From Metamycoplasma canadense (lineage in GTDB: Bacteria; Bacillota_I; Bacilli_A; Mycoplasmatales; Metamycoplasmataceae): 64,000 nucleotides of DNA. This document shows positions 43,289 to 55,356 of this stretch, piece by piece. The position numbers were made by a program, and so were the translations under genes. The stretch's first letter is position 1, and the number at the start of each line of letters is the position of its first letter. Location: assembly GCF_000828855.1 (NCBI RefSeq), contig NZ_AP014631.1, forward strand, positions 620,001 to 684,000. Direction: 5' to 3'. A model generated the notes under the pieces. That model had not been told where the DNA came from and did no database searches. It saw nothing but the letters and a program-made list of their open reading frames with translations.

Positions 43289-43751
43289 ATTTAATCTCTT
43301 TTGCTAGTTTTAAATTTTGTTGTATTTTTAATAAATATAACTCTTGGTTTAGTAATTTTAATTGCATAAATTGATCAAGATTTAATCCTATTTTTTGTAA
43401 TGAATTAAAGTAACTTATATTATTTAAAACTTCTCTTATTTTATTTTTATTATCAACTGTTTTATTATTTTGTTTAAAAATTTCCATTTTATTAAAAGTA
43501 TTAATATTTATATTTTTTTGATTAATAATAATATTTGTATTTATTAAAAATAAATAAAATTCTTTTTCTTCATCTAGATCTTTAATTTTTATAACTGTAT
43601 TTTCATACGCCATAATAGCGTTGCTATCAGCTAAAACCCATTGATCTTCGTCGTCAACATTGATAAAAAGTAATCCATTTCTTATAATTTTTGTTTTATT
43701 ATCAAGAAAATTTATTTGTATTTTAAATGTTTGATTTGCGTTAGTACTCAT
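43272..43751 (-). CDS. F1-like ATPase epsilon subunit (MSC_0621-like)
   Basis: A 159-residue protein with an N-terminal beta-sandwich-like half (KIQINFLDNKTKIIRNGLLF, then WVLADSNAIMAYE) and a helical C-terminal half, the layout of F1 epsilon. Its ATG overlaps the gamma stop (TAATG). In the rotor it would sit on gamma. The sequence is far from canonical epsilon and the call leans on order and architecture. Confidence 0.6.
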   Translation of the reverse strand: MSTNANQTFKIQINFLDNKTKIIRNGLLFINVDDEDQWVLADSNAIMAYENTVIKIKDLDEEKEFYLFLINTNIIINQKNININTFNKMEIFKQNNKTVDNKNKIREVLNNISYFNSLQKIGLNLDQFMQLKLLNQELYLLKIQQNLKLAKEIKYENKK

Positions 43752-44644
43752 TATTTAATACCTCCAAATCCCTCATTTGCTCTAGTTAATAAAATAATTT
43801 CTTCAATTTCGTTTTCGCGCTTTGTTCTAATTATTTTTTTCTTGATTTTAATCATTTCATCTTCAATTTGATTAATAATTTTATTAGTTGTAACTAAGTC
43901 ATTTTTAGCATTGTAAAATGATGATTCAATTAATAATGAATAAATTGCATTTTCTAAAAATATATTTATTTCATTGTCAACAAATTCTTCAATTCCGGGG
44001 TAAATTTTAAAATTTGAAATATCAAGAATTTGATCACTATTTTCTTCAACATTGACAAGTTTATTTACATCAAAACTATCAATAGGTAAAATTGTAAAAT
44101 AACTATTGTAGTTTTTATTGGTATTTAAAACAAAATTAACTTCTTCATAATTATTATCGATATGTAATATTTTTACTAATTGGCTAAGAATTCAAGGCAA
44201 ATTTTTAGATTGTTTTTCATCTTCATTAAATGATTTGATGACATTAAAATTATTTTGGTGACAAAAATCATTAGCACGTTGACCGATAACAATAAAATCA
44301 TCTTTGTTTTGATTGACATTTTCTAGCAATTTTTTTTCATATCTAGAGTATGAATCCGTTGAATATTTTTGTTTCTCAGTTAGATATATTCACAATGTTG
44401 CTTTTCTTTTATAATTTTTTTTAGATTTTTTGTTTTTTCCATTGTTAATTAATTTATTTTTAATAGCATATTTATTTTTAATTGTATTAATAAGATTTAT
44501 ATTTAGTAATGCATTTGAAATATTAAATTTTAATTTTTTAGTTAATTTCATAATATCAATTAAAAGAATATTTTTTGAGTTATTAACTTTAGTTAAAATA
44601 TTTTCAAGATTTTGTAATTTTTCTTCAAATTTTTTTAAATGCAT
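43751..44644 (-). CDS. F1-like ATPase gamma subunit (MSC_0622-like)
   Basis: A 297-residue protein with the length and layout of F1 gamma. An N-terminal helix (FEEKLQNLENILTKVNNSKN) and a C-terminal helix (RENEIEEIILLTRANEG) would form the coiled-coil shaft. The central fold contains DDFIVIGQRANDFCHQNNF, which parallels the VIGRKGxDFF strand of gamma. The start chosen is the ATG at 44644 behind AGGGTGA; a GTG at 44653 is the alternative. It begins just after the upstream stop and is coupled by TAATG to the epsilon-like gene. Without alpha and beta in this operon its catalytic partner is missing from the window. Confidence 0.7.
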
Positions 44645-44646
44645 TT

Positions 44647-45156
44647 TTATCACCCTGTTATATTTGATTCGTTGTAATATATTTCAATCTTATTTTCTTC
44701 AGAATTTTTCTTAATAATTAAATCATTTAGAATTTCAATAAAATATTGCTTTTCTAATAAATAATTTAATTCATTATTAAGAAATTTTGTAATATCTATT
44801 TTAAATAATTTCGAATCAGATTTTAAATTGATTGATTCAAAATTGGAAGATGATTTTTCTAAAATAGTTGGAATTAAAAATAAGTTATTTAAATAATTCG
44901 ATAAAACAAAACTAATCGTAAAATTATCAAAAACAATATCAAATTTATTTTTAATAGCTTCTTTTAATAAAAATAAAATTTTATTAATGTCTTGATTTTT
45001 AAATGTTGTTAAACTTTTTAAAAGTATTGTTCATAAAAGTTTATCAAATGAAATAAAATTTTTATTTTCTTTAATTTTCTGAAAGTCTTCATTAATTGTT
45101 TTAATTTTCTTATTAGCATCTTTTAAAAAATTGTTTTGAATTTTATTTTTATTCAT
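44647..45156 (-). CDS. F1-like ATPase-associated protein (MSC_0623-like)
   Basis: A 169-residue, mostly helical, soluble-looking protein (Lys/Asn/Leu/Ile-rich) read through two TGA Trp codons. There is no signal peptide and no known motif. It starts in a TAATG overlap with the membrane protein upstream and ends three bases before the gamma ATG. By position it is the MSC_0623-type accessory protein of F1-like clusters, possibly the stator or delta-like element; that role is inference. Confidence 0.55.
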
Positions 45157-46622
45157 TATTTACCACCCTTATTAGTATTTAAGAAAGAATGTTTTCTTGT
45201 GATACTGCTTATAGTAACAATAAAATTAATTAATATTGTAAATGCAAATATTGCATATATAGCAAGTGTTGAAATTATGAATATTTGATTTAATGATAAT
45301 GAAGAGCGAATGTTATAGAAAGCTTGATTATTATATGATAGAAGTAGGGAATTTAATCCATTAATAACTATTGTTGTAGTTGTTAAAGTAATTAATAATT
45401 TTAGAAAAATTGAGACATAAATTGGTTCATTTGATGTTTTTAATTTGTAAATCATAATAATGATTATGCTATATAAAGAAGCAAATAAAATTGTTAAATT
45501 AGTTATCAGTGTTTCGTTATTTTTTAAACTAACTATTGTTGTTGAAATTCAAATTAATAAAAGGGTAAAACTTGTAAAAATATTATTTAGTAAAAGACCT
45601 TTTATTTTCAATTTTTTTATAAATGAAATTAATAAATACGAAACAAAAAGCAATGTAATAAAAGCAATAGTTATTAAATATAGATAATTTTGTGAAGGTT
45701 TTTCAGCTTCTATAACATCAGATGAATTTTTATAAAATAAGGCTCTAATAAATCAAATTATTGAAGTAAAGCTAAAAGCAATATGTAAAATTATTTTTTC
45801 TCTTATTTCATTTTTAGGATATTGTTTTGAAGCTAATAGTAATATTTTTTCAATATTAATTCCGAAGATAACGATTGTTATAAAAACAAAGAATAAAATA
45901 ATATAAATCAAATATTTACTATCTTTTTGTGTAAATATATTTATAAAAAATTGGTGCACATAGTTATTGTTTAAAAAGTCATATTTATTTTTGTCTTGCA
46001 CTGAAAATATTCAAATAGATAAAATAGTAATAAATGTCGCAACCAAGATAATTCTTGAAATTATTGATACAATTGTCGCTTTGCTATTTTTATAAACTAA
46101 AGGGTTAGTTTTTCTTTTTAATTTGTATGTATAAACAGCATATGCAATATCAATGAATAATAAAAATATTGAAATAAATGATAAATAATAGTAATCTAAT
46201 GTTTGGTGCTTAAAAAATGTAAATAAAAGTATTAAAGATGTTAATGAAAAAAGTAAATATGTAATAAATCAAGGGATATATTTTTTGGTTGATTCTTTAT
46301 GAGTAAATATATTCGAAAAGTTCTTGCTAATTGTGTAAATAAAAATAATTAGCAATAAAAAAGTCCTAAATAATGCCAAATAATTAATTCTTTCAAATGC
46401 TAGGTTTGAAAATACTAAAAATCAAGCAATATTTTCATTTGGAAATAATTTTTTAGAAAAAATTGTTAGTGGTGAAAAGAATAATATTAGTGCTGACGAA
46501 ACAACAAAAAAAGTTATTAAAATTGTTTTTAATATTGATACAATTGAATTTCTTTTTTTGTTATTTTCCATAGATTCAAAATCATCATAGATTCTTTTTT
46601 CATAAATATTTTTATTTTGCAT
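45156..46622 (-). CDS. F1-like ATPase-associated polytopic membrane protein (MSC_0624-like)
   Basis: A 488-residue protein with about twelve hydrophobic segments, for example ILKTILITFFVVSSALILFF near residue 30 and IFIISTLAIYAIFAFTILIN near the end, and a charged cytoplasmic N-terminus. In-frame TGA codons give Trp. It begins in a TAATG overlap with the MIP stop, so the MIP gene and the F1-like genes form one translationally linked operon. Gene order identifies it as the membrane protein of the F1-like X0 cluster. It is a candidate ion-independent membrane anchor of the motor. Confidence 0.65.
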
Positions 46623-49441
46623 TACTGATTACCCTCCTTTTTTTTAAATTTAAATTGTTCAGGAATATTTTCTAATTTTAATCCATTTTTAAATAAATTT
46701 GTTCTTTCTAATTTTGGGTATGCTTGAATTAAAGCTTCTCTATAAGATTTTTTTTGATTTTCTCCGCCACCATAAATTAAATCATATTGTGGTAAATTAT
46801 ATTTTCCGTATAATCCTTGATAGTCAAAACCTTCTGATCTAAAAGCTATTGAAATTCCAACTCTTGCGGTTGAATTTGTTGCATGATATATTGAAACTAG
46901 TTCATTATTTTGATTTCTTATTGATGATCCAGATGATCCGCCGGTTGGAGCTCAACGTCTTGGCATATAACCTAAAAACATATTAAAATATCTTTTGTTA
47001 TCTTGAGTATATAAAGTATTACCAATTAATGGAGTTACAATAAATGAATCAAGAATTCCTGGTTTATTTAAAAATGAACGATATCCAATTTGATATGATA
47101 GAAAATTGCCACGGTCTAAATCTTCTTTTTTAAATGAAGACGGTCAACTTTCATTCTGTGTAATTCTAGCATTATAATATTTTGAGTCAGTATTTGTTCA
47201 TAAACTATATGAATATCCTAATTTAGCTCTATTTATTTGATCATAATCTTTTTCAGGTTCCAAATAAAAATCAGTTATTGATCCTGGTCATCCAACTGCA
47301 TATAGATTATCAAGATTTTCTAGTAATTTCCCTTTTGTTATTTTTGGCGTAAAGTCAATAGATTTATAATCATATAAGTAAGATTTAGATCTAAACTTAA
47401 TATGAATATCTTGTTTATTAGCATAATCATTTGTTATTTCTTTTGCTAAATTAAAGTTAGGAATTAATTTAAAATCATTAGTTTTTGGTTGATCATTTGA
47501 AATTGCATGTCAGTTATCACCGATTTTTTCAAAGTCAATTTCAACAACTGCAAAGTCAGCAAATTCTTCAACGTCATTATATTTTTTAGCTTGTTCTTTA
47601 GTTAAAAAATCTTTAGGACTAGTTTTTAGATAATCAGTTGCAACAAAAAATGTTTTTATTGCATCGGTTTTTTCAAATACAAATTTTGTAATATTATCAT
47701 CTAATTCTGAAATTCTAAAATTTTGTCCAACATTAATATCATTATTGATTTTAGTAATTGAAAAGCCAACTAAATTTTTAGAAATTGCTCGTGCGACATG
47801 TGCATTAGTTCCAAAATATCATTTAGTCGGATAACCTTTGTTGTTTATTTGAAAGTCTAAAATTCACATTGTTCCTGATTCTGTTATAAATTCGTGTTTG
47901 GTTTGAGCTTTTTTTGTTCACTCTGCAATCTGCTTTTCAAGAAATTCAATCTCATCAGAAGGTTTTCTAATTTTATAATGATTAATTGAATCATCATATT
48001 GTTTTAAAATTGCATTTTTTTGAGATTTTAAAGAATCAGTTAGATGAGTATCTGTATTTTTAGCAATTTTTTCTTCTCAATATTTTTCAAGCTTATCTTT
48101 ATCTTTTTTTAGCTCTTCAATTTTGTCTTCAATTAATTGATTAAATTTTTTATTATTTATTGGATCTTTTCAAAATTCAATTAATTTTTTATTTTCTTCA
48201 ATATCTTTTTGATAAGTTTTGTAATTTGTCAAGCCTAATGAAAAGGTTTGTTTTGCAATTTTTAGATATTGATCATTTACAATTTTTCTAGCAAGTCCAA
48301 TTTCTCTTTCTGGAATACTATTTTTATTTAAATCTAATGTATCAATATCGGTTGGCATTTTTTGTAAATCATCTTCATATATATTTAATCCATTTAGTTC
48401 CCCATTTTCTTTATAACTAGGTAGACTAAAACCTTTATATGCTGAATTATCAAAATTATCCTGATTTAGAAAAGAAGATAATTTATTAAATTTTTCCTTT
48501 TGCTCATTAGTAATTTTTAGACTAGGTCTAAGAGAAGAAAGATCTTTTATTCCTTTAAATTCTAAATTAGATTTTAATGATTTAATATATTTTTCATTAT
48601 CAATATTAAATCTTGTTTTTTGATTATGTTGTAAATAATTTTTTAATTGTGAATTTGAGATTTTATTTGATGTTTGAGTATCGGGTTTATTTCCTTCATT
48701 ATCGATATTAAAGTTATTTTTGTTAAGACCATAAATTTTAAAAATATGGTTTTTTGTTTTGTTAGTTGCTTTATTTCTAAAAAATAAATTAATTTTAGCC
48801 TCGCCAGTAATATTTGCATTGTTTTCTATAATTACATCAATAACTTTAAATTCAATTTTTTTGTTATATTCATCTTGTTTTGCTTGTATTGATATTGTTG
48901 AAAATTGATTTCTTAATTGTGTTGGAAAAATATCTTTTTTATTAGAAGCTCCGAATGAAGTAGTAAAAATTAAATTGAAATTTTTTTCAATATCATTATT
49001 TTCAACATCTATCAATTTTTTAAAATCATCTTCAAATTGTTGTTCTGAATATATTAATGAAGGATCAATCTGTGGTTTGTTATTGTTTGTTTCATTAATT
49101 ATTTTGTAATTATTTAATTCTTTAGTAGCTTTTTCAATTAGTTGTTTTAATAAAAAGTTATTTTTTCTTAAATCATTAATGTCAGTTTGATCATTGATAA
49201 TCAGCTTTTCTAAATCATTTAATTTATTTTGTGCTTCGATATAATCTTTACTTTTATATCCGTTTTTATTTTCATTTTTTATTTCATTTAATAATGTACT
49301 TAAATATTTTTTATTTTTTTCTAAGAATGACTTTTCTTTACTAAGTTCATTTTCGCAAGAGACAATAATTAAAGGAATGAATCCTAAAGTATTTGTTGCT
49401 AATAAAAAATTAAATATCTTTTTATTTTTGTTTTTAGACAT
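46622..49441 (-). CDS. Mycoplasma immunoglobulin protease (MIP), serine protease lipoprotein
   Basis: A 939-residue lipoprotein: MSKNKNKKIFNFLLATN.. signal with lipobox IIVSC. The C-terminal half is a trypsin-like DUF31 peptidase. His is in FGTNAHVA (about residue 545), Asp in FADFAVVEIDF (about 630) and the nucleophile Ser in APTGGSSGSSI (about 835). MIP cleaves the VH domain of IgG captured by MIB. Many TGA Trp codons interrupt the standard-code frame. The gene starts 20 bases after the MIB stop behind AAGGAAAA and ends in a TAATG overlap with the F1-like membrane protein. Confidence 0.9.
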
Positions 49442-49461
49442 AGTTTTTCCTTAAATTATTT

Positions 49462-51672
49462 TTAGTTAAATGTTTCATCATTTATGTCAGTAACTTCATA
49501 GCCATTATTTATTAATTGCTGTCTTAATTCTTTTGCTTCAGGGCTAATTTGAATTGGCGATGATATTTTTGAAAGATTTCTTAGAACACTTAAATTGGAT
49601 AAAGCCTTATTGGTTAAAGAAGAAACTCCAGTAATACGAATTGTATCTGTATCAGAACCGTTGCTAAATTCAATCTTTGTAGGAGGTTGTGAAAAAGGAG
49701 GTTCATTTATAGCCATAACATCTTCGAATTGTGATTTATCAAGCTCATCTCCACTTATTTCAAAATAATTTTTATCATTAAATAATTTTAGATTTTTTAA
49801 TTTTCTTGGTTTATTTGAAGGCTTTATATAATCATAAAATTTTAGACCTTTTAATGATCTTATTGAAGGAGCTCTTGAAAAATCAAGTCGAGTTGGATAA
49901 CTATTATTTCCTTCGTTATTATCTGGGTGTAGTCCTGGTCCGAAATTACCTTCAAAAATACCTTCGTTATTTCTTGTGTAATAAGCCATTCTTAATCCTT
50001 CATTTATTCTTTTATAAATGTCGGATTCATTTTTTAAAATATCACTTTCTTCAAAAGCTAACGTGTTAAAAGTAATTCTTGTTGCAATATCAGAACCAGG
50101 TTTGTTTTCCTTGCTTACATTATAGTCGATTGTGTTAACTCATTCAACATTTCTAAGTGCTAAAGGATTAATGCTCCAATCATCTAAAAGTGAATTTCCT
50201 AGTGTATATAGACCAACTTCTTTAATATTTTTATTTTCAAGAGCAATTAATGAAGCTGTATTTGTTGCTCGATGATCAAAAAATAGTTCAAGTTGACCTA
50301 ATTTTTGAGGTAATGCTGATAATATTTCTTTAAATTTTTGATTTACATCTTTTTTACCCATATTTTTAATACGGTATGATGTTATCTCAATACCTTTAGC
50401 AGTAAGATTTTCAATTAATTTCTTAGTTTTTTCATAACCTTGAAAATTAGCTGCATCAATTTCTACTATTGTTGCTTTTTTTAATTCCCCTTCTTCAGGG
50501 TTTTGGTTAGTTAGTCTAGTGATATTTATTCCATCTGTTGTTTTAATACCAAATTCCTTAAATTCTTGTGATTGTGTTACATTTTCTTTTTTTCAACCCG
50601 GATATTCTCCATTACTAATTTGATCCGGAGTTCGTCCATAATATCCTTTTATTGGGATTGCACGACGTTTCTTATTTTCTCTTTCTTGTGAAGTTGTAAC
50701 TTTATTATACCCAGGTGCTGGTTCATAGGTATAAGAGTCTAATTCTCCATTTTCATTAATATATGATTCCTCTGCAGTTGCAGTAAAGCCTTGCTTTAAT
50801 TGTTGCAATGCACCTTTTGATAATTTATTAAATTTTGAATAATCAAGATTACTAATTAATCAAGCATATTTTAAATTTTGACTTGTGAATTGTTTTGTTG
50901 GATATATAGCAGCAGCATCGGGTAATAAAAATTTAATGACATTGTTACTATCTAATAATTTTTGGAATTTTTGAACTATTTTTTGTCAAGCATCAAAATT
51001 ATTTTGAATATGTTTTTCAGGATCAAAATCGTGAGTTTTTTCTTTTAAAAGATCAGCTCTAAAACTAGAATAAAAATTTTTTAAGCCATGTGCTTCTTTG
51101 TTTACTAAATTGTTAACTAAAGCATTTTTTAGTTCTTCAGTTACTTTTATATTTTTAATATCTCCAACAATATGTCTTATATATGGTTTAACATTAGTGA
51201 TTTTTGCTTCAATATCTCGTTTATCTAATTCTCTAGTCGGAGGAGGTGTAACTTCAGCCTCGATTTTTTTACCAAATAAAGTAATAGTGGTTTTTATTGT
51301 GTTTGAAGTTTGATTATTTTGAACATCAGGTTTTTTCTCAATAAGTTTTTTTTCTTTTTCTATTGTTTTAGGATTATGCGGAATAAGAATCGGTTCTATT
51401 TCAATTTTTGGTTCCGGTTTTGGCTTGATTATAATTGGTTTTTTAATTTCCTTTAAATTACGATCTGTAATTGAATTTATTGCTTTTTCTGTATCAGGAT
51501 TACCTTTATGAAAAATATCAGATTTTTCTCCGAAATGATTATTGTATTTAAATCCATTTAAATTCTTTTGATTATATGAAAATAAAATTGATCCAAGAGC
51601 TACCGATGCTAAAATAGCACCAGATAATGATAAAGCAACAATTTTAATTCTTTTTTTTCTTTGAAAAAACAT
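49462..51672 (-). CDS. Mycoplasma immunoglobulin-binding protein (MIB)
   Basis: A 736-residue membrane-anchored protein: basic start, one hydrophobic segment at about residues 9-31 (IVALSLSGAILASVALGSIL), a Pro/Lys-rich linker (IIIKPKPEPKIEIEPILIP), then a long extracellular part. Downstream leucine/asparagine-rich repeats such as KLGQLELFFDHRATNTASLI and LTNKALSNLSVLRNLSKI agree with the arm-like MIB fold that grips the antibody light chain. Pairing with MIP directly downstream is the strongest evidence. The promoter contains a (TA)n tract (51729-51745). The start ATG follows GAGGTGATT. Confidence 0.88.
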
Positions 51673-51746
51673 TAATCACCTCACAAAAAATAGTTATTAA
51701 CTTTTAAACTAACCTATTATACCAAATTTATATATATATATATATG
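51673..51746 (-). promoter_or_regulatory. MIB-MIP operon promoter with a (TA)n tract
   Basis: On the reverse strand a perfect TATAAT -10 box (51716-51721) is preceded after seven bases by a 17-base alternating TA tract (51729-51745). The ribosome-binding site is AGGTGATT. The layout mirrors the promoter of the giant surface gene at 7104-7133. Slippage in the tract would move any -35 contact relative to the -10 box. Confidence 0.65.
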
Positions 51747-51786
51747 ATAATATAAAATATGATTTAAAATAAAAGTAAAGCAATAT

Positions 51787-51819
51787 AAAAAAGCTAACAC
51801 TTTGCAATGTTAACTTTTT
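51787..51819 (-). terminator. degV terminator
   Basis: On the reverse strand GTTAACA pairs with TGTTAGC, followed by six T residues. Confidence 0.75.
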
Positions 51820-51838
51820 ATACATTATTTTTAGCTTG

Positions 51839-52720
51839 TTATACTTTTTTTGCTAATGAAAAGAATTTTTCTTCTATTTCTGGTTTTACAACCGCAATTG
51901 AAACACAAATAGCACCAATTCCTGTATGAATTGAAACATCAAGCGGTGCTCTAAATTTATATATAGAAATTTTATTTTCAGTAATATTTTTAAATTTATA
52001 TATTAAATCATCAATAATTTCGTTTTCAGCTGATAAAACGATTAATTTTTTATTTTCTAAATCATTTTTATTATTTTGTCACATATCTGACACAACTTTT
52101 TCTAATGATTTACTAAAAACTCTTCCAATTCCTTCTTTTTCTAAAATTCCCTTATTAAAAGCTATTAACGGAACTATTTTTAAAAGTTTTGCAATAGCAG
52201 CGGCAGGTTTTGATAGTCTACCACCTTTTACTAAAGCATCATTATATTGCGGAATTAAAATTAATTTTTCATTATTTTGTTCAAAAACCTCAATAGCTTC
52301 TTCAAATTTGTGACCCTTTTTTATTAAATCTTCAAAAATTAATAGATCCCTTACTATTAGGTATGATATTTTTTTTGATTCAACAATATGAACATTTTTA
52401 TTATCTTGAAATTGTGTTTTTAAAAACGACATTTCAGAAGATAAAAATTGTGATATTGGATAAATTAAAACTTTATCATAATCTTCTAAATATTTTTCAA
52501 CAATTAAGCTGTTAGTGCCTGGTGATGAAGCTGAAGTAGAAGCATTAATTTTTTTATTATCTCTTCACATTTTAGCGAAATCTTCAATAAAAATTTCTTT
52601 ACCAATTTGATAATTTTTTCCTTCAATTTCACATTGTAATGGAATAAAATCTCATCCTAATTCATTTGCTTCTTTTTCTGTTAAACCAGAAGAAGAATCA
52701 ACTATAATTTTAATTTTCAT
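51839..52720 (-). CDS. DegV family fatty-acid-binding protein
   Basis: A 293-residue DegV/FakB-like protein that binds a single fatty acid and, with a FakA-type kinase, feeds exogenous fatty acids into lipid synthesis. It has IKIIVDSSSGLTEKEANEL, INASTSASSPGTNS with the ligand-contacting Thr/Ser, IPQYNDALVKGGRLSKPAAA and a C-terminal HTGIGAICVSI with the conserved His-Thr-Gly. Two TGA codons are Trp. It is monocistronic, upstream of the MIB promoter. Confidence 0.92.
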
Positions 52721-52944
52721 AATTTATCTCCAATCTATTTTTTAATAAAATTTAAAAATAATTTGTACATAAAATTATATAGTGGTAAAAATAAATTTTT
52801 ATCTTTTTTTACTAAGTTTTTATAAACGTATTTATATTTTATAGTAATTAAAATTAAACGTTAAAAATTCATTTTTTTGTATAATTTAATTTAATATATT
52901 AATAATTTGAGTATTAAATAAATTGTAAAAAATAAGGAAAAAAT

Positions 52945-54201
52945 ATGTCAGCAAATTTTATTGATGAATTAAAAGAAAGAATGATTCTTAATAATATTTC
53001 AAATAAAGAAAAGTTTTTATCATTGCCCAAAGATTGTGGAATTTATATTGGATTTGATCCGACAGCTAAAAGTTTGCATTTAGGAAATTATTTGCAAATT
53101 GCTACTTTGTTACGCTTTAAAAAAGAAGGTTATAAAGTTTATGCTATTTTAGGTGGGATAACTGGAATGATAGGTGATCCTAGTTTTCGTAATTCTGAAA
53201 GAAAATTTCTTGATAAAGAAACATTAAAGAATAATAAAAATTCAATTAAAAAACAATTAAAAAAATTTGGTTTAACAGTTATTGATAACTACCAATTTTA
53301 TAAAGATATGAGTTTAGTTAAATTTCTTTCTGAAATTGGAAAATTAATTAATGTCAATTATTTATTAGAAAAAGAAAGTATTTCAACAAGACTTAAAACA
53401 GGTTTAACATTTACTGAATTTAGTTATCAATTAATTCAAGGTTGAGATTTCAAAATGTTATATGAAAAACATAATATTAAGATACAAGCAGGTGGCTCAG
53501 ATCAATGGGGTAATATTACAACAGGATTGGAATTTATAAGAAAAATTCATGGTGAAAATGCAGATGCTGTTGCCTTAACAATTAATTTAATAACTGATGA
53601 AAATGGAAATAAATTTGGAAAATCAACTGGCGGAGGATCATTGTGAATAGATAAGAAAATGACGTCACCTTATGATTTGTATCAATTTTTATTAAATCAA
53701 GCAGATTCAAAAGTAGAAGAGTATCTAAAAACCTTAACATTTATTTCATTATCTGAAATTAAAAATATTATGAAAGAACATAATAAAGAAAAAAATAAAA
53801 GAATTGCTCAAAAAAAACTTGCTTTTTCAGTTGTTGAAAACATTCATGGAATTAAATATGCCAAACAAGCACAAAAAATTAGTGATATCCTTTTCTCAAA
53901 ATCTAAAAAAGATTTAACAATAAGTGATATCGAAATGATTAAAAATTCAATAAAAACTATTTATATTAATCCAGAAGATAAATTTATTGATTTTATAAAA
54001 GAAAATAAAATTACTTCCTCGAATCGAGAAACAAGGGAGTTTTTACAAAAAAAATCATTTGCAATTGATAATGTAATTATTTCTGATGAAAATGAAATTA
54101 CTAGTTTTAAAAAATATAATAACAAATATGCAATTTTAAAAAAAGGGAAGAAAGATTTTTATATCTTAATTAATAAAAAAATACAAAATAATTTAAATTA
54201 A
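52945..54201 (+). CDS. tyrS: Tyrosyl-tRNA synthetase
   Basis: A 418-residue class I synthetase. The HIGH-type motif is in FDPTAKSLHLGNYLQI, tyrosine pocket residues lie in FTEFSYQLIQGWDF, QAGGSDQWGNITTGLEFIRK is typical, and the KMSKS-type loop reads KFGKSTGGG. The C-terminal 60 residues form an S4-like RNA-binding domain (SSNRETREFLQKKSFAIDN). TGA codons supply two Trp. AAGGAAAAA is the ribosome-binding site. No T-box leader is visible. Confidence 0.96.
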
Positions 54202-54235
54202 AAATTAATTTATATATCTAAGCAGGGATTAAAAT

Positions 54236-55303
54236 ATGAGTTTTCCTAAAATTATTATTAATGAAACTAAGTTTAAAAATAATGTAAAAAAAGCAATAGA
54301 AATATGCGCTAAAAATAATATTGAAGTTTTAGCAGTTACAAAAGGTTTTTGTGGCAATCGGAGAATGGCAGAACTTTATTATGAAGCTGGAATTAAATGT
54401 TTTGGTGATTCAAGATTAGAAAATTTTGAAATTTATAAAGATGTTCCAGGACATAAACAGCTTTTAAGAATTCCAATGATTTCTGAAATTCCAAGAATGC
54501 TCGAGTTATGTCATTCATCATTAAACGGTGATATTGAAGTAATAAGAAAAATTAGCGATTATGTTATAAATAAGAACCTAAAACCTCACGAAATTATTTT
54601 GATGGTTGATTTAGGCGATAGAAGAGAAGGTTGTTTACCAGAAGAAACTTTAGATATAGCTAAAGAAATTAGTAAACTTCGTGGCGTTAAATTAATTGGT
54701 TTAGGTTGCAATTTTGGATGTTATGGAGCAAGAATACCTTCTGATGAATCTATGTCACTATTAGTTAAATTGCAACATGAAATTGAAAATAACTTAAATA
54801 TAAAATTAATTCATATGTCTGGTGGAAATTCACTTAATTTACATTTAGTTTGAGAAAATAGAATGCCTAAAGAAATTAATTTTTTAAGAATGGGTTTTGC
54901 TATGATTTTTGGTACTGAAGATATGTATCGTAAAACCATACCCGGCATGTATCGTGATGTTTTTAGGTGTGAAGCTGAAGTTATTGAGGTTGACTATAAA
55001 TCTTCAATGCCACTTGGATTATGCGGAATTGATGCTTTTGGACATGTTCCTTATTTTGAAGATATAGGTGACATAAAAAGATTAATTTTAGGAATCGGTA
55101 AACTTGATACTATGTTTGATGCCATGATTCCTTACGATAAAAATCTAAAAATTTTAGGTGGATCGTCAGATCATTTAATTATAAATGCTCAAGATAGTAA
55201 AAATGAATATAAAGTTGGTGATATTATTAAATTTAATTTAGATTGAGGTAGCTTACTTTATTTGTTTAATTCAAAATATGTAGAAAAAGAGTTTGAAAAA
55301 TAA
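54236..55303 (+). CDS. Alanine/ornithine racemase-family PLP-dependent enzyme
   Basis: A 355-residue fold-type III PLP enzyme of the ornithine-racemase branch. The PLP Lys is in EVLAVTKGFCGNRRMAEL. KCFGDSRLENF, EIILMVDLGDRREGC and HMSGGNSLNLHLVW follow, with a C-terminal beta domain (SMPLGLCGIDAFG). It would interconvert L- and D-forms of ornithine, lysine, arginine or alanine; the substrate cannot be decided from sequence. Because there is no peptidoglycan, a metabolic or signalling role is more likely than a wall role. It is downstream of tyrS and followed by a terminator. Confidence 0.8.
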
Positions 55304-55308
55304 TAATA

Positions 55309-55338
55309 AAAAAAGTGCTTAAAATTAGGCACTTTTTT
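55309..55338. terminator. Bidirectional terminator between racemase and rplS
   Basis: AAAAAGTGC pairs with GCACTTTTT around ttaaaattag, with A and T runs on the two sides; it lies between convergent genes. Confidence 0.85.
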
Positions 55339-55356
55339 AAAAAATATAAATTATAA

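Noticed and set aside
52721..52944. Possible T-box riboswitch before tyrS
   Set aside because: No T-box sequence, specifier loop or terminator/antiterminator pair could be found.
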